A DNA stretch of 64,000 nt, taken from Nostoc linckia FACHB-104. Its GTDB lineage: Bacteria > Cyanobacteriota > Cyanobacteriia > Cyanobacteriales > Nostocaceae. The notes beneath the pieces are model-generated. The model was given only the letters and a program-made list of their open reading frames with translations. It was not told the DNA's origin and searched no databases. The position numbers were made by a program, and so were the translations under genes. The DNA lies in NCBI RefSeq assembly GCF_014696615.1, contig NZ_JACJQJ010000021.1, forward strand, positions 61,847-125,846, read 5' to 3'. Every line of letters begins with the position of its first letter. Within the stretch, counting starts at the first letter, position 1. Shown piece after piece: positions 40,083-49,034 of this stretch.

Positions 40083-42458
40083 GCTTGCAAATGAGTCATT
40101 GAGTGGATTCTCATTACAATTGGGATATTGATTCTCCAAACCAGTCGCATTGTATATTTGATCCAGCATCGCCCGCACAGATGGCGGCAGGGCTGTAAAG
40201 TGGATGTAGAAACTACCCTCAGCCGTTGGTTTTTCTAACACCTTTCCATAAAAATCTTCCCGTACTTCTTGAGGCAAATTCTCATTCAGCAAAATCAACT
40301 TGAGATTTGTTAGCGGCGGTAATTTACCTTCATGACTTTCACACTGAATCAGCGCTTCCCGATGAGAAAGTTTGATAATTTGCGCTTCATACCAGCGATC
40401 GCCTACGTGTTTGCTTTCTAAAGTGACGTATTGGAGTAAAATCGGCTCTGGTAGTTCGCGGAATTCTTCTGTGGATTTGGAGAGAAATAAGTTATGTTCT
40501 CCCCTAATACCGCTGATTTCATACAGATTAATGGGGTCTTTAACTCCTTTCATCTGCACCTGTTGCGTTCCCTCCACCTGTACCATATCTCGCACTTCCG
40601 CTAAAACATCCTCGGAGACAATAATTTGTCCGCCAACGCTACAGGATTCTATGCGGTAGGCGAGGTTGATGTGATTCCCTACAACACCATATTTGGTACG
40701 TTTTTCTGAGCCGATGTTACCAACGACAACCTCACCAGTATGGATACCAATCCCCATTTCAATTTCTGGGAAACCCCATGCTTGCATTTGTTGGTTGACG
40801 GGAATCATGGCTTTTTGCATAGCTATAGCACAGGCGATCGCTCTTTCTGTGTCGTTAGTTCTCACGGTAGGCGCACCGAATAAAGTGAGAATCCCATCCC
40901 CCATAAACTCATCGATAGTACCTTCGTAGTGGGTAATCACATCCGCCATATATTCCAGATAAAAGTTGAGGATAGCAATTACTTGTTCTGGAGATATGCG
41001 TTCTGATGTTGCTGTGAAGCCCCGTAAATCGGAGACTAAGATGGTGATTTTCTGGCGCTTTCCGCCTAACTCTAAACCTTGGGGATGTTCTAGGAGATTG
41101 CTAACAATTTCATCACTGAGGTAGCGCCCAAAAACTTTCCGAATCAGCGCGTTTTTGTTTTTCAGTTCGCCGTTAATTTTGGCGATTGCTTGAGTGCGAT
41201 CGCGTACTTTTTCTTCTAAAGTGGCAAACAATTCTTTTAGCTGTTTCGCCATGCTGGTGAAAGATTCAGCCAATTCGCTAATTTCATAAGATCCATCAAC
41301 TGCTAGTTCTTGCTCCCAATTTCCATCTGCTAGTTCTTTAGCAGCAGTATTCAAACGCTGAATCGGCTTGACAATCCACAGGGATGTTTGCAGTCCTACC
41401 ACCGTTGCAATGATTAGCGATAGCAGACACAAGAAAGCAGTGATGCGAGTGTTTTCATGAATGCGCTTCATGAAATCCGCTTCTGGTACAACCACCGCAA
41501 TTAAAACATCTAACCCCCTACTATCCTTTAATGGCGTAACCTGGAGAAATTGCCGTTCTCCTTGAATTTCAAAGTCTAGTAGTTGACTGTTGTGAATTTT
41601 GCTAAAGTTCCCAAACTTATGTTCTAAATGTTTGGCACTTTGTTGGATGAGATAATTTTGGCTCTCAGAAGCTTTAATTCGTTGCGTCTGATTAGTCCGA
41701 TTGCGATAACTAGGATCGGGGGTAGATGTAGCTACTAGCAATCCCGAACGTTCCATAATAAATGTCTGTCCAGATGTACCAATCTTGAGACTTTGCAGAA
41801 ATGTGTTCACCTCAGAAAAAATAAAATCGCTACCCAGAACCCCCTTAAGTTTCCCTTGCTTGTCATAGATGGGTTGAGCTGCGGTAATTGCCAGTCCCCC
41901 TGTACTAAAGTCGGAATAGATTGTACTCCAGATAGGTTTACCCGCTGCTACGGCTTGCTTGAACCAAGGGCGTTGTCTGGCATCAAAATTCGGGAGAGCT
42001 TGGATGCGCTTTGTGCGATCGCCCTGTGTATTGGTTGCAAAGTATTGGTTGTATCCAGTAGTGCGATCGCGTTCGATTACCTGCAAGTCACCATTGGCTA
42101 AACGTCTGGCTCCTAAATATTCACCTGTAACATTTCCGTAAAAATTGTAGGTAATCACTGGAAAGGTACGAATCTGTTGCCAGAAATACTTCTGTTTATA
42201 TTGAGTATTATGTTTATCTAACTCCCCTAACTCAATGGCATTGGCATTCAGCCGATTAATCAGATGCGGTGTTTCTACATACACTAGTAGTTGATCCTTC
42301 ACCCTACCAGTCACCTCATCTCGAAGTTTAGTAGCGACTTCATTGACTGCTTGTTGTCCATTGCGAAAGGAGAAGTATCCAGTTAATCCTACAGCAGTAA
42401 TCACCTGGAGTAGTGTGGATACAACAAAAATGACACGTAACGGCATTTTTCTATACAT
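40071..42458 (-). CDS. Membrane class III adenylate/guanylate cyclase (Cache-HAMP-CHD)
   Basis: Makes cyclic AMP (or GMP) in response to an external signal. TM1 about 8-28, a large extracytoplasmic double-Cache sensor (about 30-335, with QRPWFKQAVAAGKPIWSTIYSD and GVLGSDF), TM2 (about 340-362), HAMP (about 363-415), a coiled coil, then the cyclase domain (about 465-645) with metal Asp in LVSDLRGFT and FMGDGILTLFGAP, and the transition-state Asn and Arg in NHINLAYRIES. The base-recognition Lys is probably the one in RTKYGVVG, consistent with an adenylate cyclase. A C-terminal beta domain of about 120 residues (PilZ-like size) follows. The last three codons and the TGA lie in a REP-like half palindrome. 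Confidence 0.9.
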   Translation of the reverse strand: MYRKMPLRVIFVVSTLLQVITAVGLTGYFSFRNGQQAVNEVATKLRDEVTGRVKDQLLVYVETPHLINRLNANAIELGELDKHNTQYKQKYFWQQIRTFPVITYNFYGNVTGEYLGARRLANGDLQVIERDRTTGYNQYFATNTQGDRTKRIQALPNFDARQRPWFKQAVAAGKPIWSTIYSDFSTGGLAITAAQPIYDKQGKLKGVLGSDFIFSEVNTFLQSLKIGTSGQTFIMERSGLLVATSTPDPSYRNRTNQTQRIKASESQNYLIQQSAKHLEHKFGNFSKIHNSQLLDFEIQGERQFLQVTPLKDSRGLDVLIAVVVPEADFMKRIHENTRITAFLCLLSLIIATVVGLQTSLWIVKPIQRLNTAAKELADGNWEQELAVDGSYEISELAESFTSMAKQLKELFATLEEKVRDRTQAIAKINGELKNKNALIRKVFGRYLSDEIVSNLLEHPQGLELGGKRQKITILVSDLRGFTATSERISPEQVIAILNFYLEYMADVITHYEGTIDEFMGDGILTLFGAPTVRTNDTERAIACAIAMQKAMIPVNQQMQAWGFPEIEMGIGIHTGEVVVGNIGSEKRTKYGVVGNHINLAYRIESCSVGGQIIVSEDVLAEVRDMVQVEGTQQVQMKGVKDPINLYEISGIRGEHNLFLSKSTEEFRELPEPILLQYVTLESKHVGDRWYEAQIIKLSHREALIQCESHEGKLPPLTNLKLILLNENLPQEVREDFYGKVLEKPTAEGSFYIHFTALPPSVRAMLDQIYNATGLENQYPNCNENPLNDSFASKTR

Positions 42459-42767
42459 AAAACCAATTCTTAATTCGTAATTTTTAATTAATAAGGTCAG
42501 ATTTTATCGGGTTTTACCAGATTTTAATCTGTTATTGAATCTTGTGATATTAGTATATTTTGATGCCTTATTTTGCACAAGTAAGTATTCTCCAGGTGAA
42601 TTTCCCTTCTTTCAGGATTCCCAGATCAGGAGGTGATATTGTATTTGCCGAAAGAGTTTCAGCAGATTGCAGAAGGGGATGAGGGAGATGAGGAGGATGA
42701 GGAGGATGAGGAAATAACAAACACCAATTACCAATTACCAATTACCAATGCCCAATGCCCCATACCC
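42459..42767. repeat. Spacer with GATGAGG and GGTAATT/GGGCATT arrays abutting the recJ stop
   Basis: The upstream two thirds are AT-rich spacer and cyclase promoter region. From about 42676 a purine-rich GATGAGG/GGAGGAT repeat is followed by a heptamer array. On the minus strand, starting at offset zero from the recJ TAA, the units are GGGTATG, GGGCATT, GGGCATT, GGTAATT x3, GGTGTTT. Confidence 0.85.
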
Positions 42768-45137
42768 TTACTGAGTATTTACCATCGCCACAATTGTAGA
42801 TAAAGGCACTTCGGAAAAATACTCGCGTTGAAATTGTTCTTCGCGGACTGCTGCTAAAAATTTGCTAGCAGCAGCATCGGCTTGAGTTTCGGAGATATTT
42901 TGTGGTTCTGAGATAATTCGCAAATTATTATCTTGGCGTTGCACTGTGAATCCCAAATATTTTAAGGCTCTGATACCTAAGAGTAAGGCTTGGTTACTGA
43001 TGCCCAGTTTCTCTAACAGTTGTACCCGGGTAACTGGTTGATGGGTGCGGCTGAGATATTTAGCAATTCCGATGAGAGTTAGCCAAATTTGGTTTGGTGA
43101 TTGCTGGTTGGGTTTACTCCAGGCGATCGCTAGTTGTTGATTATTGTATAAACATCGCTTCCACCAGGCACGTAAATCATCCCAGCTTGTCGGACATTCT
43201 TCTAGGACGAGTGGTGAGTTATGAGTTCTGAGTTCTGAGTGTTGTTGATTGCGCCAGTCTAGGATTAGTTCTGTGTTGTGGGTAGTGAAGACTGAGTTAG
43301 CGCTGGGGCGAACGGCGATTAATCTGATTTCGTAGCGTTTTTTAAAGGTGTTGTAATCTAGTTCTGCTATGCAATCACATCTACCTATGGGTAATTCATC
43401 TTTGTAATGTCCCCACCAAATACCAGGAAAAGGATTTCTTGTGGAATCATCACGAATATCAAAATCTGTTTTAATGTACTGTATTTTTTTCCCTTGGGAA
43501 TCCTGCTGATTGCGATGCCAAGCATTTTCAAACCAGCAGTTTTGAATTAACAGTTTTGGCACGGGATTACTCATTCCACAAGGTTCTAGTATTTTCAGTT
43601 CTAAAAATAAATCTTTCCCTAAGTCTGCAACTGTTACCACGATGTCTGCTTGCACCGTAGCTGTGAGGGTTTTACCACCCAATGATTGCCGTAAACGTTG
43701 GTTAATCGCCTCTGTAAATAAGGGAATATTCTCTGCCAACATACTCAACCCAGCCGCGAAGGGATGTCCGCCAAAGCGATGTAATAGATGTGCTTGGTCT
43801 TTGACTAATTGGTACAAATCGACAGAATTTATAGAACGGGCAGAACCACGCGCGAGAGGGGATGAGGGGGATGAGGAGGATGAGGGAGATGAGGTAGCAT
43901 TTTCTTCCTTATCTTCCCCTGCTACCTCATCTCCTCCTACTTCTTCAGTACTCAACAAAATGGTGGGGCGACCGGTTTCTTGTGCTACTTGTCCGGCTAC
44001 TAAGCCCAAAACGCCTACTGGCCATTGGGCATCTGCAAGGACGATCGCACTTGTGGTAGATAAATCTAATTGAGTTAGTTTTTGAGCAACTTGGGTTTGT
44101 ACGTCTTTCTGCAAAGACTTCCGGCGGGCGTTGGCTAGTTCTGTGTCTTCTGCGAGTTCGCTGCAGCGTTTAATATCGCGGCTGGTGAGTAGTTCTACAC
44201 AAAAGCTGGCATCGCCTTGGATGCGGCTGACAGCATTGATGCGCGGCCCTAAACCAAAGGAAATATCTGTGGGGCGATCGCCACTTTTCTGACACAATTC
44301 TAATAATCGCCCTACCCCTGGTCGTCGTCTGGTTGCTGGTGGTTGTTTAAAGTCTTCCTGTAAGCGTTGAATGCCCAATTGCGCTAAATAGCGGCAATCT
44401 CCGCTTAATTGTACTAAGTCGGCAATTAACCCAACTGCCACTAAATCTAGTAAATCTGTTAAAGGATGTTTTGGTATATTGGGCAGAGTTTGATACAGTG
44501 CTTCTACTAACTTGTAAGCTACCGCTACCCCAGACAAATTATATAAGGGATGGTCATTCGGTAAATTGCGCGGATTGATAATTGCAATGACTGGTGGGCG
44601 TTCTGCTGGTAATGTGTGATGGTCTGTAACTATGACATCAATACCTAGCTTTTGAGCATAAATAATTTCATCAATATTTGTGCTGCCAGTATCGCAGGTA
44701 ACAATTAATGTACAGTCTTGTTGTGCTAAGTTATCAATCCCTGCATAGTTCAGCCCGTGGGATTCTTTCAGGCGATTGGGGATATAGTAACTTAACTGCA
44801 CATTCTGAACAAAAAATTCCCCTAACCCATCCCACAACACAGATGTAGAAGTAATTCCATCCGCGTCAAAGTCGCCCCAAATCGCAACTTTCTCACCAGC
44901 ATTGCGTGCTAGTTGCAATCTTGCCACAGCACGATGCATTTCTTCCCCAAACTCAAAAGGGCTAGCTGGTTGATAAGTTTTATAGTTAACGAAACCTTCT
45001 AATTGTGTAGTATCACGAATACCACGTTGCCATAATAATTGCGCTGCATAAACTCCACTTGATGCAGGCGTATACTTTTTCACAGCTTGGATAAACCACT
45101 CTGGCGGTTGTTCAGTTGCGGCTAGAGTCCACTGCAT
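42768..45137 (-). CDS. recJ: Single-stranded-DNA exonuclease RecJ
   Basis: 5'-3' ssDNA exonuclease of recombination and mismatch repair. DHH/DHHA1 catalytic core: motif I WGDFDADGITS (about 88-97), motif II CDTGSTN, motif III TDHHTLP (about 171-177), later GLGPRINAVSRI and GGHPFAAGLS; an OB-fold region and a cyanobacterial C-terminal extension (winged-helix-like SRTHQPVTRVQLLEKLGIS) complete the 789 residues. Two low-complexity inserts stand out: a Ser/Pro/Glu stretch (about 398-430, SSPSSSSSPSSP) encoded by the same GATGAGG repeat found downstream of the gene, and HSELRTHNSPL near 630, also repeat-like. The core motifs are intact, so function is expected. Confidence 0.93.
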   Translation of the reverse strand: MQWTLAATEQPPEWFIQAVKKYTPASSGVYAAQLLWQRGIRDTTQLEGFVNYKTYQPASPFEFGEEMHRAVARLQLARNAGEKVAIWGDFDADGITSTSVLWDGLGEFFVQNVQLSYYIPNRLKESHGLNYAGIDNLAQQDCTLIVTCDTGSTNIDEIIYAQKLGIDVIVTDHHTLPAERPPVIAIINPRNLPNDHPLYNLSGVAVAYKLVEALYQTLPNIPKHPLTDLLDLVAVGLIADLVQLSGDCRYLAQLGIQRLQEDFKQPPATRRRPGVGRLLELCQKSGDRPTDISFGLGPRINAVSRIQGDASFCVELLTSRDIKRCSELAEDTELANARRKSLQKDVQTQVAQKLTQLDLSTTSAIVLADAQWPVGVLGLVAGQVAQETGRPTILLSTEEVGGDEVAGEDKEENATSSPSSSSSPSSPLARGSARSINSVDLYQLVKDQAHLLHRFGGHPFAAGLSMLAENIPLFTEAINQRLRQSLGGKTLTATVQADIVVTVADLGKDLFLELKILEPCGMSNPVPKLLIQNCWFENAWHRNQQDSQGKKIQYIKTDFDIRDDSTRNPFPGIWWGHYKDELPIGRCDCIAELDYNTFKKRYEIRLIAVRPSANSVFTTHNTELILDWRNQQHSELRTHNSPLVLEECPTSWDDLRAWWKRCLYNNQQLAIAWSKPNQQSPNQIWLTLIGIAKYLSRTHQPVTRVQLLEKLGISNQALLLGIRALKYLGFTVQRQDNNLRIISEPQNISETQADAAASKFLAAVREEQFQREYFSEVPLSTIVAMVNTQ

Positions 45138-45304
45138 AGTTGGGAATTGGGGAGTGGGGACTGGGGACTGGGGATTGGGGAGATGAGGAAGATGAGGAAG
45201 ATGAGCAAGAAGTACTCACCAATTTACCAATTACCAATTACCAAATGACAAATGACAAATGACAAATGACAAATGACAAATGACAAATGACAAATGACAA
45301 ATGA
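45138..45304. repeat. Heptamer arrays flush with the recJ start and the acetyltransferase stop
   Basis: Starting at the base next to the recJ ATG, plus-strand units are AGTTGGG, AATTGGG, GAGTGGG, GACTGGG, GACTGGG, GATTGGG. At the other side nine perfect AAATGAC units run 45243-45305; read on the minus strand they are TCATTTG starting right after the TAG of the GNAT gene. Confidence 0.95.
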
Positions 45305-45949
45305 CTATTCATCATTCAACCTTAAATCTATTTGCGGTTCGGTAACTAAGGGATTGAGGACGACTTCGTTGGCGAAACCATCAGGCTTACGGGCGCGAAT
45401 TGCAGCTGGACGCGATCGCCTATAACCTGCTCTTTCAGCTTTTTGATGTTCATAATCAATTAGTCTGCCATAGTATGGATGCTTACTTAAATTCATTGAC
45501 AAGAAAATATGTTGGCGATTGTTTCCAAATCCTTTGCGGTTGAAAAATTTCACGGCTGGAGTATTGGTAGGATCTGTATCTACTAGCATGAACCTTGCGC
45601 CATCTTCAATCATGCGGGCGACAGCTTTATCAACTAACTTGTCTGCAACTCCCCGACGCTGAAAATTCGGGCTAACTCCTAACCAGAGAATATATCCGTA
45701 AGTCCATGAGGCTTTGGTAATGATGGTTCCTAAAATAAAGCCTGCTAAGTCACCATCGATTTCTGCAACCAAACAGTATTCTGGATCTGTGTTGTAAAGT
45801 CCGATGACTTCCCACTCATCCCAAGTTCTATATAAATAAGGATATAAATCGCTGGTAAATAGTTCTTCTCCCAAATGGTAAACCGGCGCAATATCGTCAA
45901 TTCCTAATTCACGGACGTAAACTGCGTCCATGTCATCAATGTTTGTCAT
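45305..45949 (-). CDS. GNAT N-acetyltransferase
   Basis: Acetyl-CoA-dependent acetyltransferase. The GNAT core spans about 10-155: VRELGIDDIAPVYHLGEELF (motif C/D start), YCLVAEIDGDLAGFILG, YILWLGVSPNFQRRGVADKLVDKAV (motif A, acetyl-CoA loop Q/RxxGxA as QRRGVA) and NTPAVKFFNRKGFGNNRQHIFLSMNL (motif B). A 55-residue basic tail follows. The arrangement resembles RimI-like and archaeal Nat-type enzymes. Substrate unknown. The start could be the Met1 used here or Met7. Its TAG is followed at once by nine perfect heptamers. Confidence 0.85.
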   Translation of the reverse strand: MTNIDDMDAVYVRELGIDDIAPVYHLGEELFTSDLYPYLYRTWDEWEVIGLYNTDPEYCLVAEIDGDLAGFILGTIITKASWTYGYILWLGVSPNFQRRGVADKLVDKAVARMIEDGARFMLVDTDPTNTPAVKFFNRKGFGNNRQHIFLSMNLSKHPYYGRLIDYEHQKAERAGYRRSRPAAIRARKPDGFANEVVLNPLVTEPQIDLRLNDE

Positions 45950-46106
45950 AACTTTTCAAATTGTAATTTTTTAGGTATATATTCTTCTTTGATCTTAGCG
46001 AGAGTAATAATAGTCAAGGGTCAAGAGTCAAGAGTCCAAAGAGGTAGGAGGCGTTACGCCAAGGCTAACGCCTCCCACATTTGTGTTAATCGTTGACTCT
46101 TGAATT

Positions 46107-46910
46107 TCAAAGCGCTACTTCTTCTATACTGGCGATATCGGGCAACGAATTACCTTCGCTTTCTTCTTCGCTAGCCTGGATGCGATCGCAGCGAGTGCCA
46201 AATTGACAATATCCGCAGGCTTTGTTTCCTTGGGGTAATTGGGGAAATTGTTCTTTGTGTTGATAACGTTCTAACCAATAAGTTAAATCGTTTAATAGTT
46301 CATTCAGGTCTTTTGCTGTTCGCTGGTGCTGGGCGGTATTGTAATTAAATTTAATATTTTGCGGTTTACCTTCAGATTGGACAAACCAATAAGTCATAGA
46401 GATATTTTCTGGTAAATACTCGCTAGTTTCTGCCAAAACATATAAATAAAGACGAGTTTGCCAGTTCTGCTCTAACTTACGTTTATGTAATGGTTTAGGA
46501 TAAGTTTTCCAGTCGAGAATCTGCGCTTTTTCTTTATCGGCAATTAATAAATCATAGACAACAGTCAGCAAATAATTTTGCACTTGCAGAGTGCGGTAGT
46601 GTTCGCTTTCCCGGAAAGTTTGGCTATCGGTAGCAGATGTCAGAATTTCTGGTGCAGTTTCCGCAAAAGCTGACATCCAGTTTTGTAATTGGGTATCAGC
46701 TTGCAAAATAGTATTAATTGGCAAACCCATTTCTCGTTGCTGCATCAGCAAGTGAAAACGACTACCTAAAGTTTGCCGTTCTTCGTGTTCTGGATCTGAG
46801 GGAGAATTGAGATTTTCTAGATAGGTATGTTGAAACTGACGGGGACAACGTTCTAGTAAATTCAGTTGTCCTTGGGAAATACGTAATAGTTGAGTGGGAG
46901 TTGACAGCAT
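46107..46910 (-). CDS. PD-(D/E)XK nuclease with iron-sulfur cysteines (RecB/Cas4/AddB-like)
   Basis: 267-residue RecB-family nuclease domain protein. N-terminal ISQGQLNLLERCPRQFQHTYLENL places Cys22 as in Cas4/AddB; the nuclease core has VVYDLLIADKEKAQILDWKTY with Asp120, Asp133 and Lys135; three more cysteines sit at the C terminus (CGYCQFGTRC; 232, 235, 241). This 1+3 Cys pattern normally binds a 4Fe-4S cluster that staples the nuclease. It stands without CRISPR or helicase neighbours, so a repair or housekeeping nuclease is more likely than adaptation. GNAT and def genes lie nearby in the same direction but with large gaps. Confidence 0.88.
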   Translation of the reverse strand: MLSTPTQLLRISQGQLNLLERCPRQFQHTYLENLNSPSDPEHEERQTLGSRFHLLMQQREMGLPINTILQADTQLQNWMSAFAETAPEILTSATDSQTFRESEHYRTLQVQNYLLTVVYDLLIADKEKAQILDWKTYPKPLHKRKLEQNWQTRLYLYVLAETSEYLPENISMTYWFVQSEGKPQNIKFNYNTAQHQRTAKDLNELLNDLTYWLERYQHKEQFPQLPQGNKACGYCQFGTRCDRIQASEEESEGNSLPDIASIEEVAL

Positions 46911-46971
46911 GTTTCTATTTTAGAATCACACGCATCTGTCATCTAAACGTCACGGGTACTTAGAGAAAAGT

Positions 46972-47029
46972 AAAAGGTAAAAGGCAAAAGGATAAATTTT
47001 GTGATTGATCCTTTTTTCTTTTACCTTTT
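46972..47029 (-). terminator. Long A/T-rich imperfect hairpin downstream of the small membrane gene
   Basis: 22-bp stem with two mismatches (arms 46972-46993 and 47008-47029; AAAAGGTAAAAG against CTTTTACCTTTT) and a 14-base loop. On the minus strand the descending arm is T-rich. It lies 15 bases after the stop of the 67-codon gene and may be its terminator or a member of the dispersed AAAGGTA repeat family. Confidence 0.4.
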
Positions 47030-47043
47030 CATGTACCTGATGC

Positions 47044-47247
47044 TTATTTAATGTTAGCCTTTGCGTCCCTCACTGCAGCAAAGAAAAATAATCCTGTGAG
47101 AGGAATACTCAATACTAAGATAATCGTCGTGGCTTGAAAGCCTAAGTCTGGTTGTCCGTAACTCAGTTCAAAAATCGAACCAACAGCCGCGATCGCTGCT
47201 ACACAAGAACCAGCTAGAAATAATCCGCTTTTTGGAGTTAAATACAC
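47044..47247 (-). CDS. Small two-TM membrane protein
   Basis: 67 residues with two hydrophobic helices (about 8-26 and 40-58; SGLFLAGSCVAAIAAVGSIF and TTIILVLSIPLTGLFFFAAV) joined by a short loop ELSYGQPDLG, ending DAKANIK. The composition and clean boundaries look like a real small cyanobacterial membrane protein; no family assigned. It begins 13 bases after the def stop and is probably co-transcribed with it. Confidence 0.65.
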   Translation of the reverse strand: MYLTPKSGLFLAGSCVAAIAAVGSIFELSYGQPDLGFQATTIILVLSIPLTGLFFFAAVRDAKANIK

Positions 47248-47259
47248 TACTAAACCACC

Positions 47260-47823
47260 CTATGCTACTGGTTTCACCGCCTGATACGAGAAGCCATTTT
47301 TAGATAGTTCCTGGGCCAAAGTCAAGGAATTATCTACACGATCTACGAATACAACGCCATTGAGGTGATCCATTTCGTGCTGAATACAGCGTGCGAGTAA
47401 GTCAGTAGCTTTTAGAGTCTTAGGACGGCCATTTTCATCCTTATAGGCAATTTCCACCACTTCTGGACGCTTGACATCCATATAAACGTTGGGAATGCTC
47501 AAACATCCTTCTTGAGCAACGCAGATTTCTTTGCTTACCTGTTTAATGGTGGGGTTAATTAATACCAATGGCGGATTAGCAGGATTATCTGGTTCTAAAT
47601 CGATGACAATTAGTTGTTTATGAATGCCAACCTGGGGTGCAGCCAAACCAATGCCATCTTTGCTGTACATAGTTTGCAGCATATCGCGGATTAGCTGGCG
47701 CAGTTCATCATCTACTTTAGCAATGCGCTTTGCTGGTTGACGAAGAACGCGATCGCCTAAATAGTGAAGTTGCAAGGGCGGATTTTTTAACTTTTTTTTC
47801 TCGACAGCAATTTCGGAGGGCAT
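47260..47823 (-). CDS. def: Peptide deformylase
   Basis: Removes the formyl group from the N-terminal Met of new proteins. Three signature motifs are intact: GIGLAAPQVG (about 58-66), EGCLSIP with metal ligand Cys107, and QHEMDHLNG with His149, Glu150 and His153. The 187-residue length and basic N-terminal extension (AVEKKKLKNPP) are usual for cyanobacterial PDF. First gene of a short transcript with the small membrane gene. Confidence 0.97.
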   Translation of the reverse strand: MPSEIAVEKKKLKNPPLQLHYLGDRVLRQPAKRIAKVDDELRQLIRDMLQTMYSKDGIGLAAPQVGIHKQLIVIDLEPDNPANPPLVLINPTIKQVSKEICVAQEGCLSIPNVYMDVKRPEVVEIAYKDENGRPKTLKATDLLARCIQHEMDHLNGVVFVDRVDNSLTLAQELSKNGFSYQAVKPVA

Positions 47824-48023
47824 GATTCCTTATGGCTTGATTGTGAAAATTCTCTCTAGTTTAATTCTATCAATCTCTTAATGGCTGACATTCTGCTAAC
47901 TCTGCTGTCTATATTAGTAAACACACAAATTCTGCACAGTCGAGTATAAATGTGATGTTATCTCGTGCCATGAATTAAGTATTTTTGTCAGGGTGCGACA
48001 TTCAGTTATTGGGGTAATAATGT

Positions 48024-48926
48024 GTGCTGAAATTTTTAACTAAACTCGACTACCTCCTCAAAGAAACCTTTCTCGGCTTGCTGCGCGGAGGCTGGATGAA
48101 TTGGGCAGCAGTCAGTACTGTAACCGTATTATTATTTTTATTCGGGATGAGTTTGCAAACCTCCTGGCAAGTAGAGAAACTACTTTACCAGTTTGGTAGC
48201 CAAATGGAGGTTTCAGTTTATCTAGATTCGGGGATATCTGCCGCCAACCTAGAACCACTAGTGAAACATATACCAGAAGTGGTAGGTACGCAAGTAATTA
48301 CCAAAGAAGAAGCTTGGACTAAGTTAGTGAAAGAACTAGGAATTTCTGATATTGAAGGTGCAAACCAGCAGCTAGCAGAGAATCCCTTAGTTGATGAAAT
48401 TAAAGTCAAAGCACGTAACTCGGAAGTTGTGCCTAATTTAGCAACTAACTTAGCTAAATTATCGGGAGTAAGTACAGTGCAGTATGTCGATGAAGTGCTT
48501 AAACGTATTGCCCAGTTACATCAAGGTTTAAACTGGATTACCTTAACAATTACCATCATCCTCACCTTAACTGCGATCGCTGTCACCAGCATCACAATTC
48601 GCCTCATTGTGATGGCGCGACGACAGGAAATTGAAATCATGCAATTAGTCGGTGCAACAACCGCTTGGATTTACCTGCCGTTTATTTTACAGGGTATAGC
48701 CTTTGGCGTATTTGGAGGTGCGATCGCTTGGAGTTTGATTACTGTGATTCAACAATTTATCAGCAACTTGCTAGCTAACCAGCCTGAGTTTATTCAATTT
48801 ATTAGCCACGGCTTGCAACTTACTCCAGTACAAATCTTATTATTACCCTTAATTCTTGTAAGTTTTGGTGCAGCTGTAGGATTAATAGGTAGTTTATTTG
48901 CTGTACGGCGTTTTGCTAGAGGTTAG
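48024..48926 (+). CDS. ftsX: Cell division protein FtsX (ABC-type permease)
   Basis: Membrane partner of the FtsE ATPase; FtsEX regulates septal peptidoglycan hydrolysis. Four TM helices (about 22-43, 168-190, 215-240, 270-293) with a large extracytoplasmic loop (about 45-165) that contains VSVYLDSGISAANLEPLVKHI, and the cytoplasmic motif RRQEIEIMQLVGATTAWIYLPF. Length 300 is standard. The start is GTG 48024 with GGGG ten bases upstream. ftsE is not adjacent, unlike in many bacteria. TAG is followed directly by a TCATTTG heptamer array. Confidence 0.93.
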   Translation: MLKFLTKLDYLLKETFLGLLRGGWMNWAAVSTVTVLLFLFGMSLQTSWQVEKLLYQFGSQMEVSVYLDSGISAANLEPLVKHIPEVVGTQVITKEEAWTKLVKELGISDIEGANQQLAENPLVDEIKVKARNSEVVPNLATNLAKLSGVSTVQYVDEVLKRIAQLHQGLNWITLTITIILTLTAIAVTSITIRLIVMARRQEIEIMQLVGATTAWIYLPFILQGIAFGVFGGAIAWSLITVIQQFISNLLANQPEFIQFISHGLQLTPVQILLLPLILVSFGAAVGLIGSLFAVRRFARG

Positions 48927-49034
48927 TCATTTGTCATTTGTCATTAGGTAATGGGTAATTGCTAATTGCTAATTGGCTGATGATTTCTCCTTTTCCCCAA
49001 TCCCCAATCCCCAATCCCCAGTACCCAAATTCTT
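48927..49034. repeat. Heptamer arrays after the ftsX stop and before the DUF3598 start
   Basis: After the ftsX TAG the units are TCATTTG, TCATTTG, TCATTAG, GTAATGG, GTAATTG, CTAATTG, CTAATTG. Before ATG 49035, ATCCCCA-type units at about 48993-49027 keep 7-base phase to the start codon (ATCCCCA, GTACCCA, AATTCTT, ATG). Confidence 0.9.

Noticed and set aside
46107..46109. PD-(D/E)XK nuclease stop as another array-anchored stop
   Set aside because: Downstream units (AATTCAA, GAGTCAA, CGATTAA) are too degenerate to count; left out of the fifteen.
46107..46910. RecB-like nuclease as a Cas4 adaptation protein
   Set aside because: Cysteine pattern fits Cas4/AddB but there is no CRISPR locus or cas1/cas2.
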